This document shows, piece after piece, positions 25,252-33,222 of a stretch of 64,000 nucleotides of DNA. The stretch is taken from the NCBI RefSeq assembly GCF_023650515.1, contig NZ_CP096016.1:1636001-1700000 (forward strand). Reading direction: 5' to 3'. This DNA comes from Alkalimarinus coralli (GTDB lineage Bacteria; Pseudomonadota; Gammaproteobacteria; Pseudomonadales; Oleiphilaceae). Within the stretch, counting starts at the first letter, position 1; each line of letters starts with the position of its first letter. Position numbers and translations under genes: made by a program. The notes below the pieces were generated by a model. It had not been told where the DNA came from and searched no databases. It was given only the letters and a program-made list of their open reading frames with translations.

Positions 25252-26718
25252 ATGAGTATCAAAAAAAAAGCTATAAAGGGTGCTGGCTGGTTTGCTCTGC
25301 AAAGGGCTATTGAACAGGTTATTCATTTTGTCGTATTTCTTATTCTCGCGAGGCTGCTCAGCCCGGAAGCATTCGGTACGGTTGCACTGGCTATCGCCGT
25401 CATGCACTTTATTGAGATATTTCTCGACCAGGGCTTTACCAGCGCGATCATTCAGCGAGATAAGCTTGATGAGAAGCACCTAAACTCTGCATTTTGGTCA
25501 AATCTTTGTATGGGGTTATTGCTAACCGGTATAGCAATGGCCAGTAGTGATGCGATTGCTGACATCTTCAAACAACCTATTCTATCCCCCATTATCTGGT
25601 GTTTAACGTTATCACTGATTCTCGGCTCTCTTAGTACCGTTCAACAAGCTATCCTTCGCCGGGATCTCGACTTCAAATCGTTAGCCATTCGAAATTTAAT
25701 CGCATCCGCCGCTGGCGGTGTGGTAGGTATCGTAATGGCGGTATCGGGCTTTGGGGTGTGGAGCCTGGTTGGCAAACAAATAGCAGAGTACGTTGTGAAA
25801 ATAGTCGTATTATGGCGTGTTTGTGACTGGAGACCAAAACGAGAGTTTTCATTTCAGCATTTCAAAGAGCTTTTTAACTTTGGCATTCATGTCACCGGCA
25901 TTCACTTTTTAGGGTTTATTTATAACCACTCTGCCACACTGCTTATTGGCTTTTTCCTTGGAGCAAAGTCTTTGGGTTATTATGTGATTGCCGCCCGAAT
26001 CATTAAAATACTCAAGCGTTTACTGTCAACCACAATCGGCAATGTGGGATTACCCGCCTTTTCTCGTTTACAGAATGAACCTGACCGGGTTATCAGTGCG
26101 TTTTATAGTTTCACCCGGTTTACCGCGCTTTTTGTTATTCCTGCGTTCGTCGGTATTATCTACCTGGCACCAGACTTTCTCACCACAGTCTTTGGTAACC
26201 GCTGGCAAAACAGCATTGTGGTGCTCCAGCTGCTAGCCATATTTGCCATCATAGATTCTTTGAGGTCACCTATGGCGACACTGATTATGGGCCTGGGTAA
26301 GGCCAATTGGCGCTTACAGCTACAATTTGCAGAGTCGCTTGGTGTTATTATTGGCATTTACATCGCGCATTTTTGGGGTATCAATGCCATTGCCATGGCT
26401 TTCGTCGTGGTGTCTACCTGTGTATTTCCCTTCTGGTATATCAAGGTCGAACAGCTTGTAGATGTCTCCATTAAGCAGTTTGTAATTGAGTGTTTACCGC
26501 CAATAGTATGCACGCTTGTGATGTTAATCCCTGTTTACCTAATACAGCAATGGGATACACCCATGCCCGAAAAAATCAGACTGCTATTAGCGATATTGGG
26601 GGCTATTGTTGCGTACTTTGCCGCACTTCGTATCGTGTCACCGAATACGTTTGAGCAGCTCGAAAAAATTGTCAAATCATTCACTAAAAAGAAACCCACT
26701 AAAGCAAAAATCGCTTAG
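25252..26718 (+). CDS. Wzx/MOP-type polysaccharide flippase (lipopolysaccharide biosynthesis protein)
   Basis: A 488-residue membrane protein with about 12-14 membrane segments and the PST/MOP opening KKAIKGAGWFALQRAIEQVIHFVVFLILARLLSPEAFG (about 4-41). ILRRDLDFKSLAIRN near residue 137 and the LLIGFFLGAKSLGYYVIAARI region near 225 are common in the WzxC/TuaB branch. It would flip the undecaprenyl-linked repeat unit across the inner membrane before Wzy polymerisation. The C-terminus ends in a lysine-rich tail. It stands alone on the plus strand, with a large inverted repeat downstream. Confidence 0.93.
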   Translation: MSIKKKAIKGAGWFALQRAIEQVIHFVVFLILARLLSPEAFGTVALAIAVMHFIEIFLDQGFTSAIIQRDKLDEKHLNSAFWSNLCMGLLLTGIAMASSDAIADIFKQPILSPIIWCLTLSLILGSLSTVQQAILRRDLDFKSLAIRNLIASAAGGVVGIVMAVSGFGVWSLVGKQIAEYVVKIVVLWRVCDWRPKREFSFQHFKELFNFGIHVTGIHFLGFIYNHSATLLIGFFLGAKSLGYYVIAARIIKILKRLLSTTIGNVGLPAFSRLQNEPDRVISAFYSFTRFTALFVIPAFVGIIYLAPDFLTTVFGNRWQNSIVVLQLLAIFAIIDSLRSPMATLIMGLGKANWRLQLQFAESLGVIIGIYIAHFWGINAIAMAFVVVSTCVFPFWYIKVEQLVDVSIKQFVIECLPPIVCTLVMLIPVYLIQQWDTPMPEKIRLLLAILGAIVAYFAALRIVSPNTFEQLEKIVKSFTKKKPTKAKIA

Positions 26719-26771
26719 AGGTATCAACAGTGCAGTTAAACTGTTACTTATCTGCTTGTTAAAGTTCATTT

Positions 26772-26850
26772 TATCGGGCGGGGGCTCCCTTACTTCTATG
26801 TAGCCACACATTTTGCCATAGTCTTTGTATGAGGAAGCCCCGCGCCCGAT
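26772..26850. repeat. Long GC-rich inverted repeat downstream of the flippase
   Basis: ATCGGGCGGGGGCTCCC at 26772-26788 pairs almost fully with GGAAGCCCCGCGCCCGAT at 26833-26850, leaving a 44-base loop. The arms are far more GC-rich than the surroundings. It could terminate the flippase transcript, or be the ends of a small mobile or REP-like element between the flippase and the toxin-antitoxin operon. Confidence 0.5.
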
Positions 26851-26934
26851 TCTATGTTCATCAGAAAACTAGAAACTTTGAGATACCAACCCTTCAGATA
26901 TGGAATAAATTATTTCTTAAGGGTTCTAAAATAA

Positions 26935-26956
26935 ATAGACCATATACCTAGTCTAT
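26935..26956. promoter_or_regulatory. Toxin-antitoxin operator, copy 1
   Basis: A 22-base imperfect palindrome with outer arms ATAGAC...GTCTAT and a TATAC core. It is repeated at 26972 with the same half-sites. Paired palindromes before a Phd-type antitoxin are typical autoregulatory operators. Confidence 0.6.
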
Positions 26957-26971
26957 AGTTGATTTTTCGCA

Positions 26972-26993
26972 TTAGACTTATATACTGGTCTAT
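26972..26993. promoter_or_regulatory. Toxin-antitoxin operator, copy 2
   Basis: TTAGAC...GTCTAT with the same TATAC core as the copy 37 bases upstream. It ends nine bases before the ribosome binding site AGGAG, so binding here would block transcription of the antitoxin-toxin pair. Confidence 0.6.
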
Positions 26994-27013
26994 ATGGTTT
27001 TAGGAGATTGATT

Positions 27014-27253
27014 ATGCTTAATGAAATTGGCTCATATGAAGCAAAAACAAAGCTGCCAGAAATATTGCGTCGAGTAGAAGCGGGGGAAGCTTTTACTATT
27101 ACCAATCGGGGTAAAGCGGTAGCAGATGTAGTCCCTAGTCGTGCAAGCAGTAAGAATCGCACGTTGTTAGCTATTGATAATATTCTTAGCGCCAAAAAGC
27201 ACAGCGTTACCGACGGTGAGTTGAACGAGCTGAAGGAAACTGGCCGAAAATGA
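27014..27253 (+). CDS. Phd/YefM-family antitoxin (type II)
   Basis: From ATG 27014 (AGGAG 7 bases upstream) a 79-residue protein with the typical N-terminal fold MLNEIGSYEAKTKLPEILRRVEAGEAFTITNRGKAVADVVPS, which binds DNA and autorepresses, and a flexible C-terminal tail that would neutralise the toxin. An upstream TTG at 27008 is less likely. The stop overlaps the toxin start (ATGA), and two palindromic operators lie just upstream. Confidence 0.92.
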   Translation: MLNEIGSYEAKTKLPEILRRVEAGEAFTITNRGKAVADVVPSRASSKNRTLLAIDNILSAKKHSVTDGELNELKETGRK

Positions 27254-27675
27254 GTAGGTTTGTTCTAGATAACTCTGTAGCAATGAGATGGCATCTTGAG
27301 AGCCCTAAGCAGTCTGACCAGGATTATGCTGAAGCTGTCTTAAAAAGTTTGGCTGATGCTGACGCTTTGGTTCCTAATCTTTGGCACTTGGAAGCTACTA
27401 ATGTGTTGTTAGGTGCAGAGAAACGTAAGGATACGACCACTGGCGAGGTAGAGGCTTTTATCACTCAGCTTGAGAGCTTGCCGCTCTTTGTTGATCCGCT
27501 AACGTCACATCAATCCTTCTCTCGAACGATTGCCCTTGCAAGGGCATATAACCTAAGCAGCTATGACGCCGCATATCTGGAGCTAGCGATCAGAGAAGGC
27601 CTATCAATTGCTACTCTGGATAAAGACTTACGCAAAGCAGCTAAGAAAGCTGATGTAATTATATATTTAGATTAA
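27250..27675 (+). CDS. PIN-domain toxin (VapC-like ribonuclease)
   Basis: A 141-residue PIN-domain endoribonuclease partner of the upstream antitoxin. The acidic active-site set is visible: Asp7 in FVLDNS, the Glu in HLEATNVL near 48, the Asp of NLSSYDAAYLELA near 101 and Asp in IATLDKDLRKAA near 120. Members cleave tRNA or rRNA to arrest growth. The four-base overlap with the antitoxin shows translational coupling. Its insertion in the EPS locus could stabilise the region or be a sign of past transfer. Confidence 0.92.
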   Translation: MSRFVLDNSVAMRWHLESPKQSDQDYAEAVLKSLADADALVPNLWHLEATNVLLGAEKRKDTTTGEVEAFITQLESLPLFVDPLTSHQSFSRTIALARAYNLSSYDAAYLELAIREGLSIATLDKDLRKAAKKADVIIYLD

Positions 27676-27692
27676 AACAACATGAGTGAACT

Positions 27693-27794
27693 ATGCAACA
27701 AACGCGGCAAGACTTCTCAGACTAAGTTGCTGAGATCTGCGAAAGTATGGAGTTGAAACCAGAAGAAATTCTGGAAGCAATTGGCAACACATGA
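27693..27794 (+). pseudogene. Small ORF remnant with an internal stop
   Basis: Just after the toxin, a frame reads MQQTRQDFSD, a TAA at 27723-27725, then VAEICESMELKPEEILEAIGNT and a stop. The second part looks protein-like (amphipathic, acidic helix), so this may be a decayed small gene. Too short to assign. Confidence 0.3.
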
Positions 27795-27848
27795 TCCCGT
27801 TCGCGCCTCGCTGCATACAAGGCTACATCTTGAAGTAAAAGCCGATTA

Positions 27849-28718
27849 TTAGTTCGAAAGCCAGGGCGAAAGGTCTTGCTGTATAAGCTCTTGGGTTTTT
27901 AATACATCTGTTCTGTAGTAATGAGATAGCCGCTCTTTCAGGCTGTCTGGCATTGACGCATATTTTTCGATATTACCCCGTCTGGCTGCATAAAGCTTGC
28001 CTCGCAATTTGTCAGGCATTAGCGCTTTGTACATCTTATTAACAAGCTTATTGTTGCGATAAACGTTATGTGCAAAGGCCATGAAGCCACTTTTGGGCAC
28101 GCCCCCGAGATTATGTTTAACCTGGGTATTGGGGGTAAACGCGCTATCCACGTTCAAAAAACGGTAAAGACTTTGCGCCTCTTTCGTTGCATCTCTAATC
28201 AAGTCATCAAACAGAATTATTTTTATTTGAGAGGCATCAAACAGGCTGAGATAGAGTTTTAATTTATCGTAAATTAGCGCATTGTGTAGCAACAGGCTTT
28301 GACTATCGAATAACTCCTTTTCAATATCTCCGCTCGCTCGACCGTCTCTTACCTCCATATTATATGCCGAGTAGAGCTTATCTACGGGGTTTCTTATAGA
28401 CAGAATCAGTTTTGCGTGGGGAATAATCCGGTGTATTTTGTGGGCCGCAAAAGCACTGTTGATGTATCTGGGAGAGGCTTCTCCGATGGCTGTTTCATTC
28501 TTCACTTTACTAAATTGGTGTTTATACGCGTCCATTGAGCGTATCGGGTAAACCCGGTCGGGCTTTTTTATATGCTCAGGGTTAGATTTGTCATAAGCAA
28601 AGTATCTGAGCTCCTTGAGTTCAGGCATAAACACATCAGGGTGTTCTTTAAGGTAGTGATAAAGGGATGTTGTGCCCGCTTTAGCACAGCCAATAATAAT
28701 AAAGTTAGGCAAATTCAT
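27849..28718 (-). CDS. PAPS-dependent sulfotransferase domain protein
   Basis: A 289-residue cytoplasmic protein with the 5'-phosphosulfate loop FIIIGCAKAGTTSLYHYL (about residues 6-23), ELRYFAYD near 36, and the 3'-phosphate-binding LILSIRNPVDKLYSAYNM (about 101-118), the classic Sulfotransfer_1 arrangement as in heparan N-deacetylase/sulfotransferase-like bacterial proteins. LYRFLNVD and the basic C-terminal region are also typical. It is the last gene of a nine-gene operon for sugar synthesis and transfer. Transfer of sulfate to the EPS or a lipid-linked precursor is inferred. Confidence 0.92.
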   Translation of the reverse strand: MNLPNFIIIGCAKAGTTSLYHYLKEHPDVFMPELKELRYFAYDKSNPEHIKKPDRVYPIRSMDAYKHQFSKVKNETAIGEASPRYINSAFAAHKIHRIIPHAKLILSIRNPVDKLYSAYNMEVRDGRASGDIEKELFDSQSLLLHNALIYDKLKLYLSLFDASQIKIILFDDLIRDATKEAQSLYRFLNVDSAFTPNTQVKHNLGGVPKSGFMAFAHNVYRNNKLVNKMYKALMPDKLRGKLYAARRGNIEKYASMPDSLKERLSHYYRTDVLKTQELIQQDLSPWLSN

Positions 28719-28790
28719 ATTGTTTTCCCTAGGTCATTCCGCCGGTTTTCCAACAAATCTAACTCGCAAATTTACCAAACGACAAAAAGC

Positions 28791-29705
28791 CTATTGTTTA
28801 ACCAAGTCCCATGCCAGTAGCCGGTAATGTCTGATGCACCATCGCATGACAGACCGGTAGCAAAAAATGCGTTCTACGAGTCCCAGGTTAGACTTCGAGT
28901 CTGCAATGCTGGCATAGAACTCTTTTAGTAGACGCCAGTGGGGGAATGACCGCTCGCCTTTCTTTTTGGGGTCAAACCAGGCAGAACGCCCCTTACGGCT
29001 GGGGAAGCTGACGCCCGTTGATTGTGCGGGATGATGCCTGAACGAGAATAAGTAGCGAGGTATGCCATATATACGCCCCAATAGGGCCAGCTCCGCTGAC
29101 AATATGCGATCTGATGACGAGTAAGGCCCTAACAAGTGAGTTTTTCTCATGGCTTCGGTGCGCACTACACCAAAAACAACCAGATTGGGCGGGTAACGCC
29201 AGCTTGCTGCAAATCTTAAATGGGGTTGCTTGTGATTAAGGTTTTCGCTTATCGGCACTTGCCGAATAATATGGTTTTCCGCGTCAATAATTTTTGATCC
29301 TGAGTAACAAAGGACTACATCTGGGTTTTCATCCAATATAGTTATCGATTCTTCGACTAATGTCTGGTCTAACAGGTCGTCGTGCGCGGCCCATTTAAAA
29401 TACTCTCCTCGGGCGACATGAACGACATGGTTAAAATTCCAAGACGCTCCCCTATTCTCTTCGTACCGCTCATATCGAATACGGCTGTCTTTATTCGCAT
29501 ATTTTCGGCAAATCGCTTCGGTTCCATCTGTTGATCCATTGTCTGAAATTATCAGTTCAAAATCCCTATACGACTGGCTAAGAATGCTCTTTAATGACTG
29601 CTCAAGATAGTTTTCACCGTTATAGACAGGCAAACCTATAGAAAGCCTGGGAACCGTGTGCTCAGGGCTATTTTTTATAAAAATACTTTCGACCAGATTT
29701 GTCAT
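28791..29705 (-). CDS. Glycosyltransferase family 2 protein
   Basis: From ATG 29705 (GGAGAG upstream) about 304 residues; the frame also opens at 29741. The GT2 core is clear: LSIGLPVYNGENYLEQSLKSIL, FELIISDNGSTDGTEAICRKYA and WAAHDDLL (DxD-type, near residue 100). The second half is divergent and basic, ending WCIRHYRLLAWDLVKQ. It lies in the nucleotide-sugar operon between the kinase-like and sulfotransferase genes. Acts at the cytoplasmic membrane face; donor unknown. Confidence 0.92.
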   Translation of the reverse strand: MTNLVESIFIKNSPEHTVPRLSIGLPVYNGENYLEQSLKSILSQSYRDFELIISDNGSTDGTEAICRKYANKDSRIRYERYEENRGASWNFNHVVHVARGEYFKWAAHDDLLDQTLVEESITILDENPDVVLCYSGSKIIDAENHIIRQVPISENLNHKQPHLRFAASWRYPPNLVVFGVVRTEAMRKTHLLGPYSSSDRILSAELALLGRIYGIPRYLFSFRHHPAQSTGVSFPSRKGRSAWFDPKKKGERSFPHWRLLKEFYASIADSKSNLGLVERIFCYRSVMRWCIRHYRLLAWDLVKQ

Positions 29706-29773
29706 AACACTCTCTCCACTATTCGTGACCAGAGAAACCAATTTTTAGCGCATCGCTTTTAAACATATAGTTT

Positions 29774-30910
29774 TTAAACACATGACAACTTGCCATATGC
29801 GCGCAACACTTCGTTCAAGGCATTATCAATAAACGATACCGCCCATCCGGGTCTGCCCAATGTTTCGCCTTTGGAACCTAACAACTGGGCAGCCACGTAA
29901 GACGCATTGTTGATCCCCCTTTCCAGTCGGCACCACTCGAATAGAAGGTAATGCTCTTTCTCTGTTAGGTAGTTGTCGACACCCAGCAACGAGGTGCTAT
30001 GTTGGTAGTGGCGAATTATTCGAGTAACCGTTTCATTGCCTGCTGAAGGAAACAGCGAGACAAAATCAGCATGGGGATAACCAACACCTGCCCACTCCCA
30101 GTCAAGAAACTTAATACTACTTTTGTTTTTTTTGTGGATCATGACATTTGCGGGGTTGCAGTCGCCGTGGATAAGACTTAACGGGTGCATTTCACGAATG
30201 CCTTCGCGACTATGGACGCTGGCGATTTTGTGCCACAAATCAAGTACTTTAACGACTTGTTCGCTACTGCTGTTCTGGCTGTAGCGGTTAAGACTATTAA
30301 GGCTGTATTCCTCAAGTAGCTTGGAAAACGTTTGGTTGTATTGCAGCAGTGCTTTTTTGTCTTCAGCAGTACAGGAGCGGTTGAGGGCATCATATAACAG
30401 AGGCAATACGTCAACCGTCTTGAAGAATGCCTGCCTCCCTGCAAACGACCCAACACCGCGATACTGGTTACTCAAGTCTTCCAACAGGTAGTGGTATTGC
30501 ACCCCCGGTTGAATCTCTTTATTAAGATATACATTTGGAATAAAGACGTTTAGCAAACTGTCTTTTTTGTTATAAATTAGGCACTCAGGAGGCCCTGGGC
30601 GAAGAGGAAACCCATCTAAAGCAGGGATATCTCGCCGCCCATAGATCGCATTCTTAAATATAAGGCTTTTTTTTCGCCCGGCGTTGAGTTGCAGGTAAAG
30701 CCGAAAAGCCCCTGCATCTTTCCAACCAGACAGATGAGAAAAGCGCGTGCCCTGTAATGCTTCTCCCCACGTCTGTTTAGCAACCTCGTCCACGGTATCA
30801 AACGAAAGACCTTCTGGTAGCCCCGGCTTAATGTCAGGCTTGGTTTTTCGTTTAGTTAACCATCTCCACCGGGATGCGATAATATTTTTTATCCGTTTAA
30901 CTGTAACCAT
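29774..30910 (-). CDS. Aminoglycoside/choline phosphotransferase-like kinase
   Basis: A 378-residue protein whose C-terminal half carries the APH/choline kinase signature: LIHGDCNPANVMI (Brenner HGDxxxxN motif, near residue 243) and IKFLDWEWAGVGYPHADFVSLF (metal-binding DxE-type, near 265). The N-terminal half is basic and divergent. Such kinases in polysaccharide loci phosphorylate sugars, ethanolamine or choline. Here it may phosphorylate a repeat-unit sugar or a precursor for polymer decoration; resistance to a drug is not implied. Same operon as the flanking glycosyltransferase and capsule-type protein. Confidence 0.8.
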   Translation of the reverse strand: MVTVKRIKNIIASRWRWLTKRKTKPDIKPGLPEGLSFDTVDEVAKQTWGEALQGTRFSHLSGWKDAGAFRLYLQLNAGRKKSLIFKNAIYGRRDIPALDGFPLRPGPPECLIYNKKDSLLNVFIPNVYLNKEIQPGVQYHYLLEDLSNQYRGVGSFAGRQAFFKTVDVLPLLYDALNRSCTAEDKKALLQYNQTFSKLLEEYSLNSLNRYSQNSSSEQVVKVLDLWHKIASVHSREGIREMHPLSLIHGDCNPANVMIHKKNKSSIKFLDWEWAGVGYPHADFVSLFPSAGNETVTRIIRHYQHSTSLLGVDNYLTEKEHYLLFEWCRLERGINNASYVAAQLLGSKGETLGRPGWAVSFIDNALNEVLRAYGKLSCV

Positions 30911-30989
30911 GGTCGAATATTCCCGATTACATACGCTAATTTCCTTCAGGGTTAACCGCTAATGCCTTTAGCTTCATAGAATTATTAGC

Positions 30990-31934
30990 TTAATGAACCA
31001 AACTCAACGGCTGAGTCTCTTCCCATCGCTTACGGAAGTTCTGTAGCTCTTCTTCACTGTAAAAATGGCGATACCATTTTGAGTTATACATCATGTCTAT
31101 ATAGGCAGCCGGGAACTTAACATTGCTCTTAAACTCTTTATAAACACTGTTATACCACTTATCCTTACCTTCGTTGTCACTCACGATATGGAAGTCATCC
31201 AACCCCAAAAACTCTTTAAACGCCTTTGTTGCACAGTGATTGAGATTCTCCAATCTAACAATCATCACCTCATAACCCTTTCCGTTATATATTTTGTAAC
31301 CGGTGTCCTTGGGAAACTCTGTAGCCAGAAAATCAATATCAAAAACCTGTTTAAGTTCCATATCAAACCAGGTTAACGGCACATCATGGAGGTGATGCTC
31401 CAGGTAATGGGCTTTTAACTTCTCAATACAACCCGGCGCATTGGCCTGACATATGGTCAGCAATTCTTTGGGCCACCAAATAAAATTATGAAAGAAAGAC
31501 GACACATTGGTCGCAATGGGGTCGCGTAACGGCACGACAATTTTGATGTTTTTTCCTTTTTCTAACGCATTCCTGATGTAACGAGCTTGAGCCTTACGTT
31601 TGTATATCAGAAATTTATGTTTCTCGGGAAATTTATCCCAGCTTCCATAAGCGCGCTCAAATATCTGGCCATAGTACTGCTCACCTTCTTTACAGACACA
31701 ATGTGCTTTATCGACTCGCAGATGATGTTGGGGTCTTGCAGCAGCCAGTGAGTTTGTAAGCGAGCGTGATCCCACCTTTCCCATTGCCAATACGAACAAA
31801 TCTCCGTTTGCGCTATGGGTTCTTCTCGCTTCTTTAAAATATCTAAAGCTGGAACGAGCATTGTAATACGTTTGCTCGGCTAGTTTACGCACATCACCCT
31901 GTGTATCGATCAGTTTGGCTGTCCAGGCATTCAT
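30990..31934 (-). CDS. Putative capsular polysaccharide synthesis protein (PF10364-like, sulfotransferase-fold)
   Basis: A 314-residue protein with a P-loop-like FVLAMGKVGSRSLTNSLAAA (about residues 47-66), a second conserved IKIVVPLRDPIATNVSSFFHNF (about 134-155), and a C-terminal YNSKWYRHFYSEEEL block reminiscent of the NKWY motif of the putative capsular polysaccharide synthesis family. The order of these blocks equals the two PAPS-binding motifs of sulfotransferases, so it may be a third, divergent sulfotransferase. The function is not established. Same operon as the methyltransferases and APH-like kinase. Confidence 0.75.
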   Translation of the reverse strand: MNAWTAKLIDTQGDVRKLAEQTYYNARSSFRYFKEARRTHSANGDLFVLAMGKVGSRSLTNSLAAARPQHHLRVDKAHCVCKEGEQYYGQIFERAYGSWDKFPEKHKFLIYKRKAQARYIRNALEKGKNIKIVVPLRDPIATNVSSFFHNFIWWPKELLTICQANAPGCIEKLKAHYLEHHLHDVPLTWFDMELKQVFDIDFLATEFPKDTGYKIYNGKGYEVMIVRLENLNHCATKAFKEFLGLDDFHIVSDNEGKDKWYNSVYKEFKSNVKFPAAYIDMMYNSKWYRHFYSEEELQNFRKRWEETQPLSLVH

Positions 31935-31982
31935 TTTCCCAACCTCTCTCTTTTATAATGGGTTACGCAGCATGGTGAGTAC

Positions 31983-33209
31983 TCAGGCTGTAATAACCTC
32001 CGGTTTGATATTCAACTTGCTGATGTCCCGTTGAATTTCGTTTTTATAAAGTGGGTTCATAACAATCACGATATGTGGTTGATAGTGTTTTAAAAAGTCC
32101 GGTGAAACCACCTCGTGACCTGTTCCCGCTGTAAACTTGCCACACTTATTGGGATTGATATCAACCACATAACTAACTTCATCATCTACATTCAGAATAT
32201 TTAAAAAAGTCACACCTTTTGAACCGCAGCCCCAAACAACAACCTTTAGGTTTTCATCTTTGAAATCACTCAGTCTTTTGCTCCAGTCACCTAACTTAGA
32301 GCGATAGCTAATATTGAAGTGACTGGCTGACTCGAGGTATCTGTCAAGATCAAACACTGAAGCTGAGCCACTTACCAAAACCCCGTCGCTTGCAGACTGA
32401 TGACTATTCTTCTCGAAAGCCTGCTCTGGCTCTACCTCGATAGCCAGGTACTGATTACCAAAAACGGTTGCAATACGGTTCATCTTAAAACCGCTTTTTG
32501 TAAAAGCTTCTTCACAGGATGTCTTACAAAAGTAACCACAATGTTCGTAAATAAGGTCCCATATCGCTACTTCATTAAACGTATAATTCATATCAGGGAC
32601 TTCAAAATAGAGGGCGACACCTGTTTTGCCGTTAATCGCCCTACGTATCGTTTCCAAAAACGCTACAGGGTTAGCAACGTGTTCAATGGCATGGCGGCAA
32701 CAGATAAAGTCGGCATCAAGATCGCCGTACTTTGGACTAAAATAATCCTTGATAATTTCGAAGTTAGAAGATGGCTGCTGAGTGCTGTCACTCGCCTTAT
32801 AGCTAGGGTCAAACCCAATGCCTTTATTGTTCCCCAACGTACACAACAGGCTGATAAAATCCCCTTTACCGCAGGCGATTTCGATAACCGTTTTATTGTT
32901 CAAACGATAGCGAGTGACCAACTGCTCCGCTAACTGCTCTGCAAATGACTGAAAGCTTGTAGAGTAATGCAACGAGCAATCATAGTCGTCGGTATACTTA
33001 ACCAGATCTGGCTCAAATGCGGAGTTATGAACATGACCACATTGACCGCACAGTTCGAGCCTTAAATCCCCTTTTTTTGCCCCCAATGCTTTGGGGCGCT
33101 CCGAGAGCAGAACGTTGCAAAACACTGGAATCCCCTTTATTTCTGCACAGCGACTCAGGTCGGAAGAGTCGCAAACGGGGCATTTTTCTGTTGTTGCTTG
33201 GCTTATCAT
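31983..33209 (-). CDS. Zinc-ribbon class I SAM methyltransferase, probable sugar C-methyltransferase type (copy 1)
   Basis: A 408-residue protein of the three-part layout: an N-terminal Cys4 zinc site (CPVCDSSD near 10 and CGQCGHVHNS near 53), a Rossmann SAM domain (VIEIACGKGDFISLLCTLG, GIGFDPS and CCRHAIEHVANP, about 108-205), and a C-terminal domain with VVVWGCGSKGVTFLNIL. This layout is typical of nucleotide-sugar C-methyltransferases (Methyltransf_13/14). It is a close paralogue of the next upstream gene (33223-34416), with 13 bases between. It would modify a deoxy- or keto-sugar of the repeat unit; exact position unknown. Confidence 0.87.
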   Translation of the reverse strand: MISQATTEKCPVCDSSDLSRCAEIKGIPVFCNVLLSERPKALGAKKGDLRLELCGQCGHVHNSAFEPDLVKYTDDYDCSLHYSTSFQSFAEQLAEQLVTRYRLNNKTVIEIACGKGDFISLLCTLGNNKGIGFDPSYKASDSTQQPSSNFEIIKDYFSPKYGDLDADFICCRHAIEHVANPVAFLETIRRAINGKTGVALYFEVPDMNYTFNEVAIWDLIYEHCGYFCKTSCEEAFTKSGFKMNRIATVFGNQYLAIEVEPEQAFEKNSHQSASDGVLVSGSASVFDLDRYLESASHFNISYRSKLGDWSKRLSDFKDENLKVVVWGCGSKGVTFLNILNVDDEVSYVVDINPNKCGKFTAGTGHEVVSPDFLKHYQPHIVIVMNPLYKNEIQRDISKLNIKPEVITA

Positions 33210-33222
33210 TAATACGGCCCGT

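Noticed and set aside
32400-32933. 177-codon open frame on the plus strand
   Set aside because: It is antisense to a well-supported methyltransferase and has no domain-like pattern.
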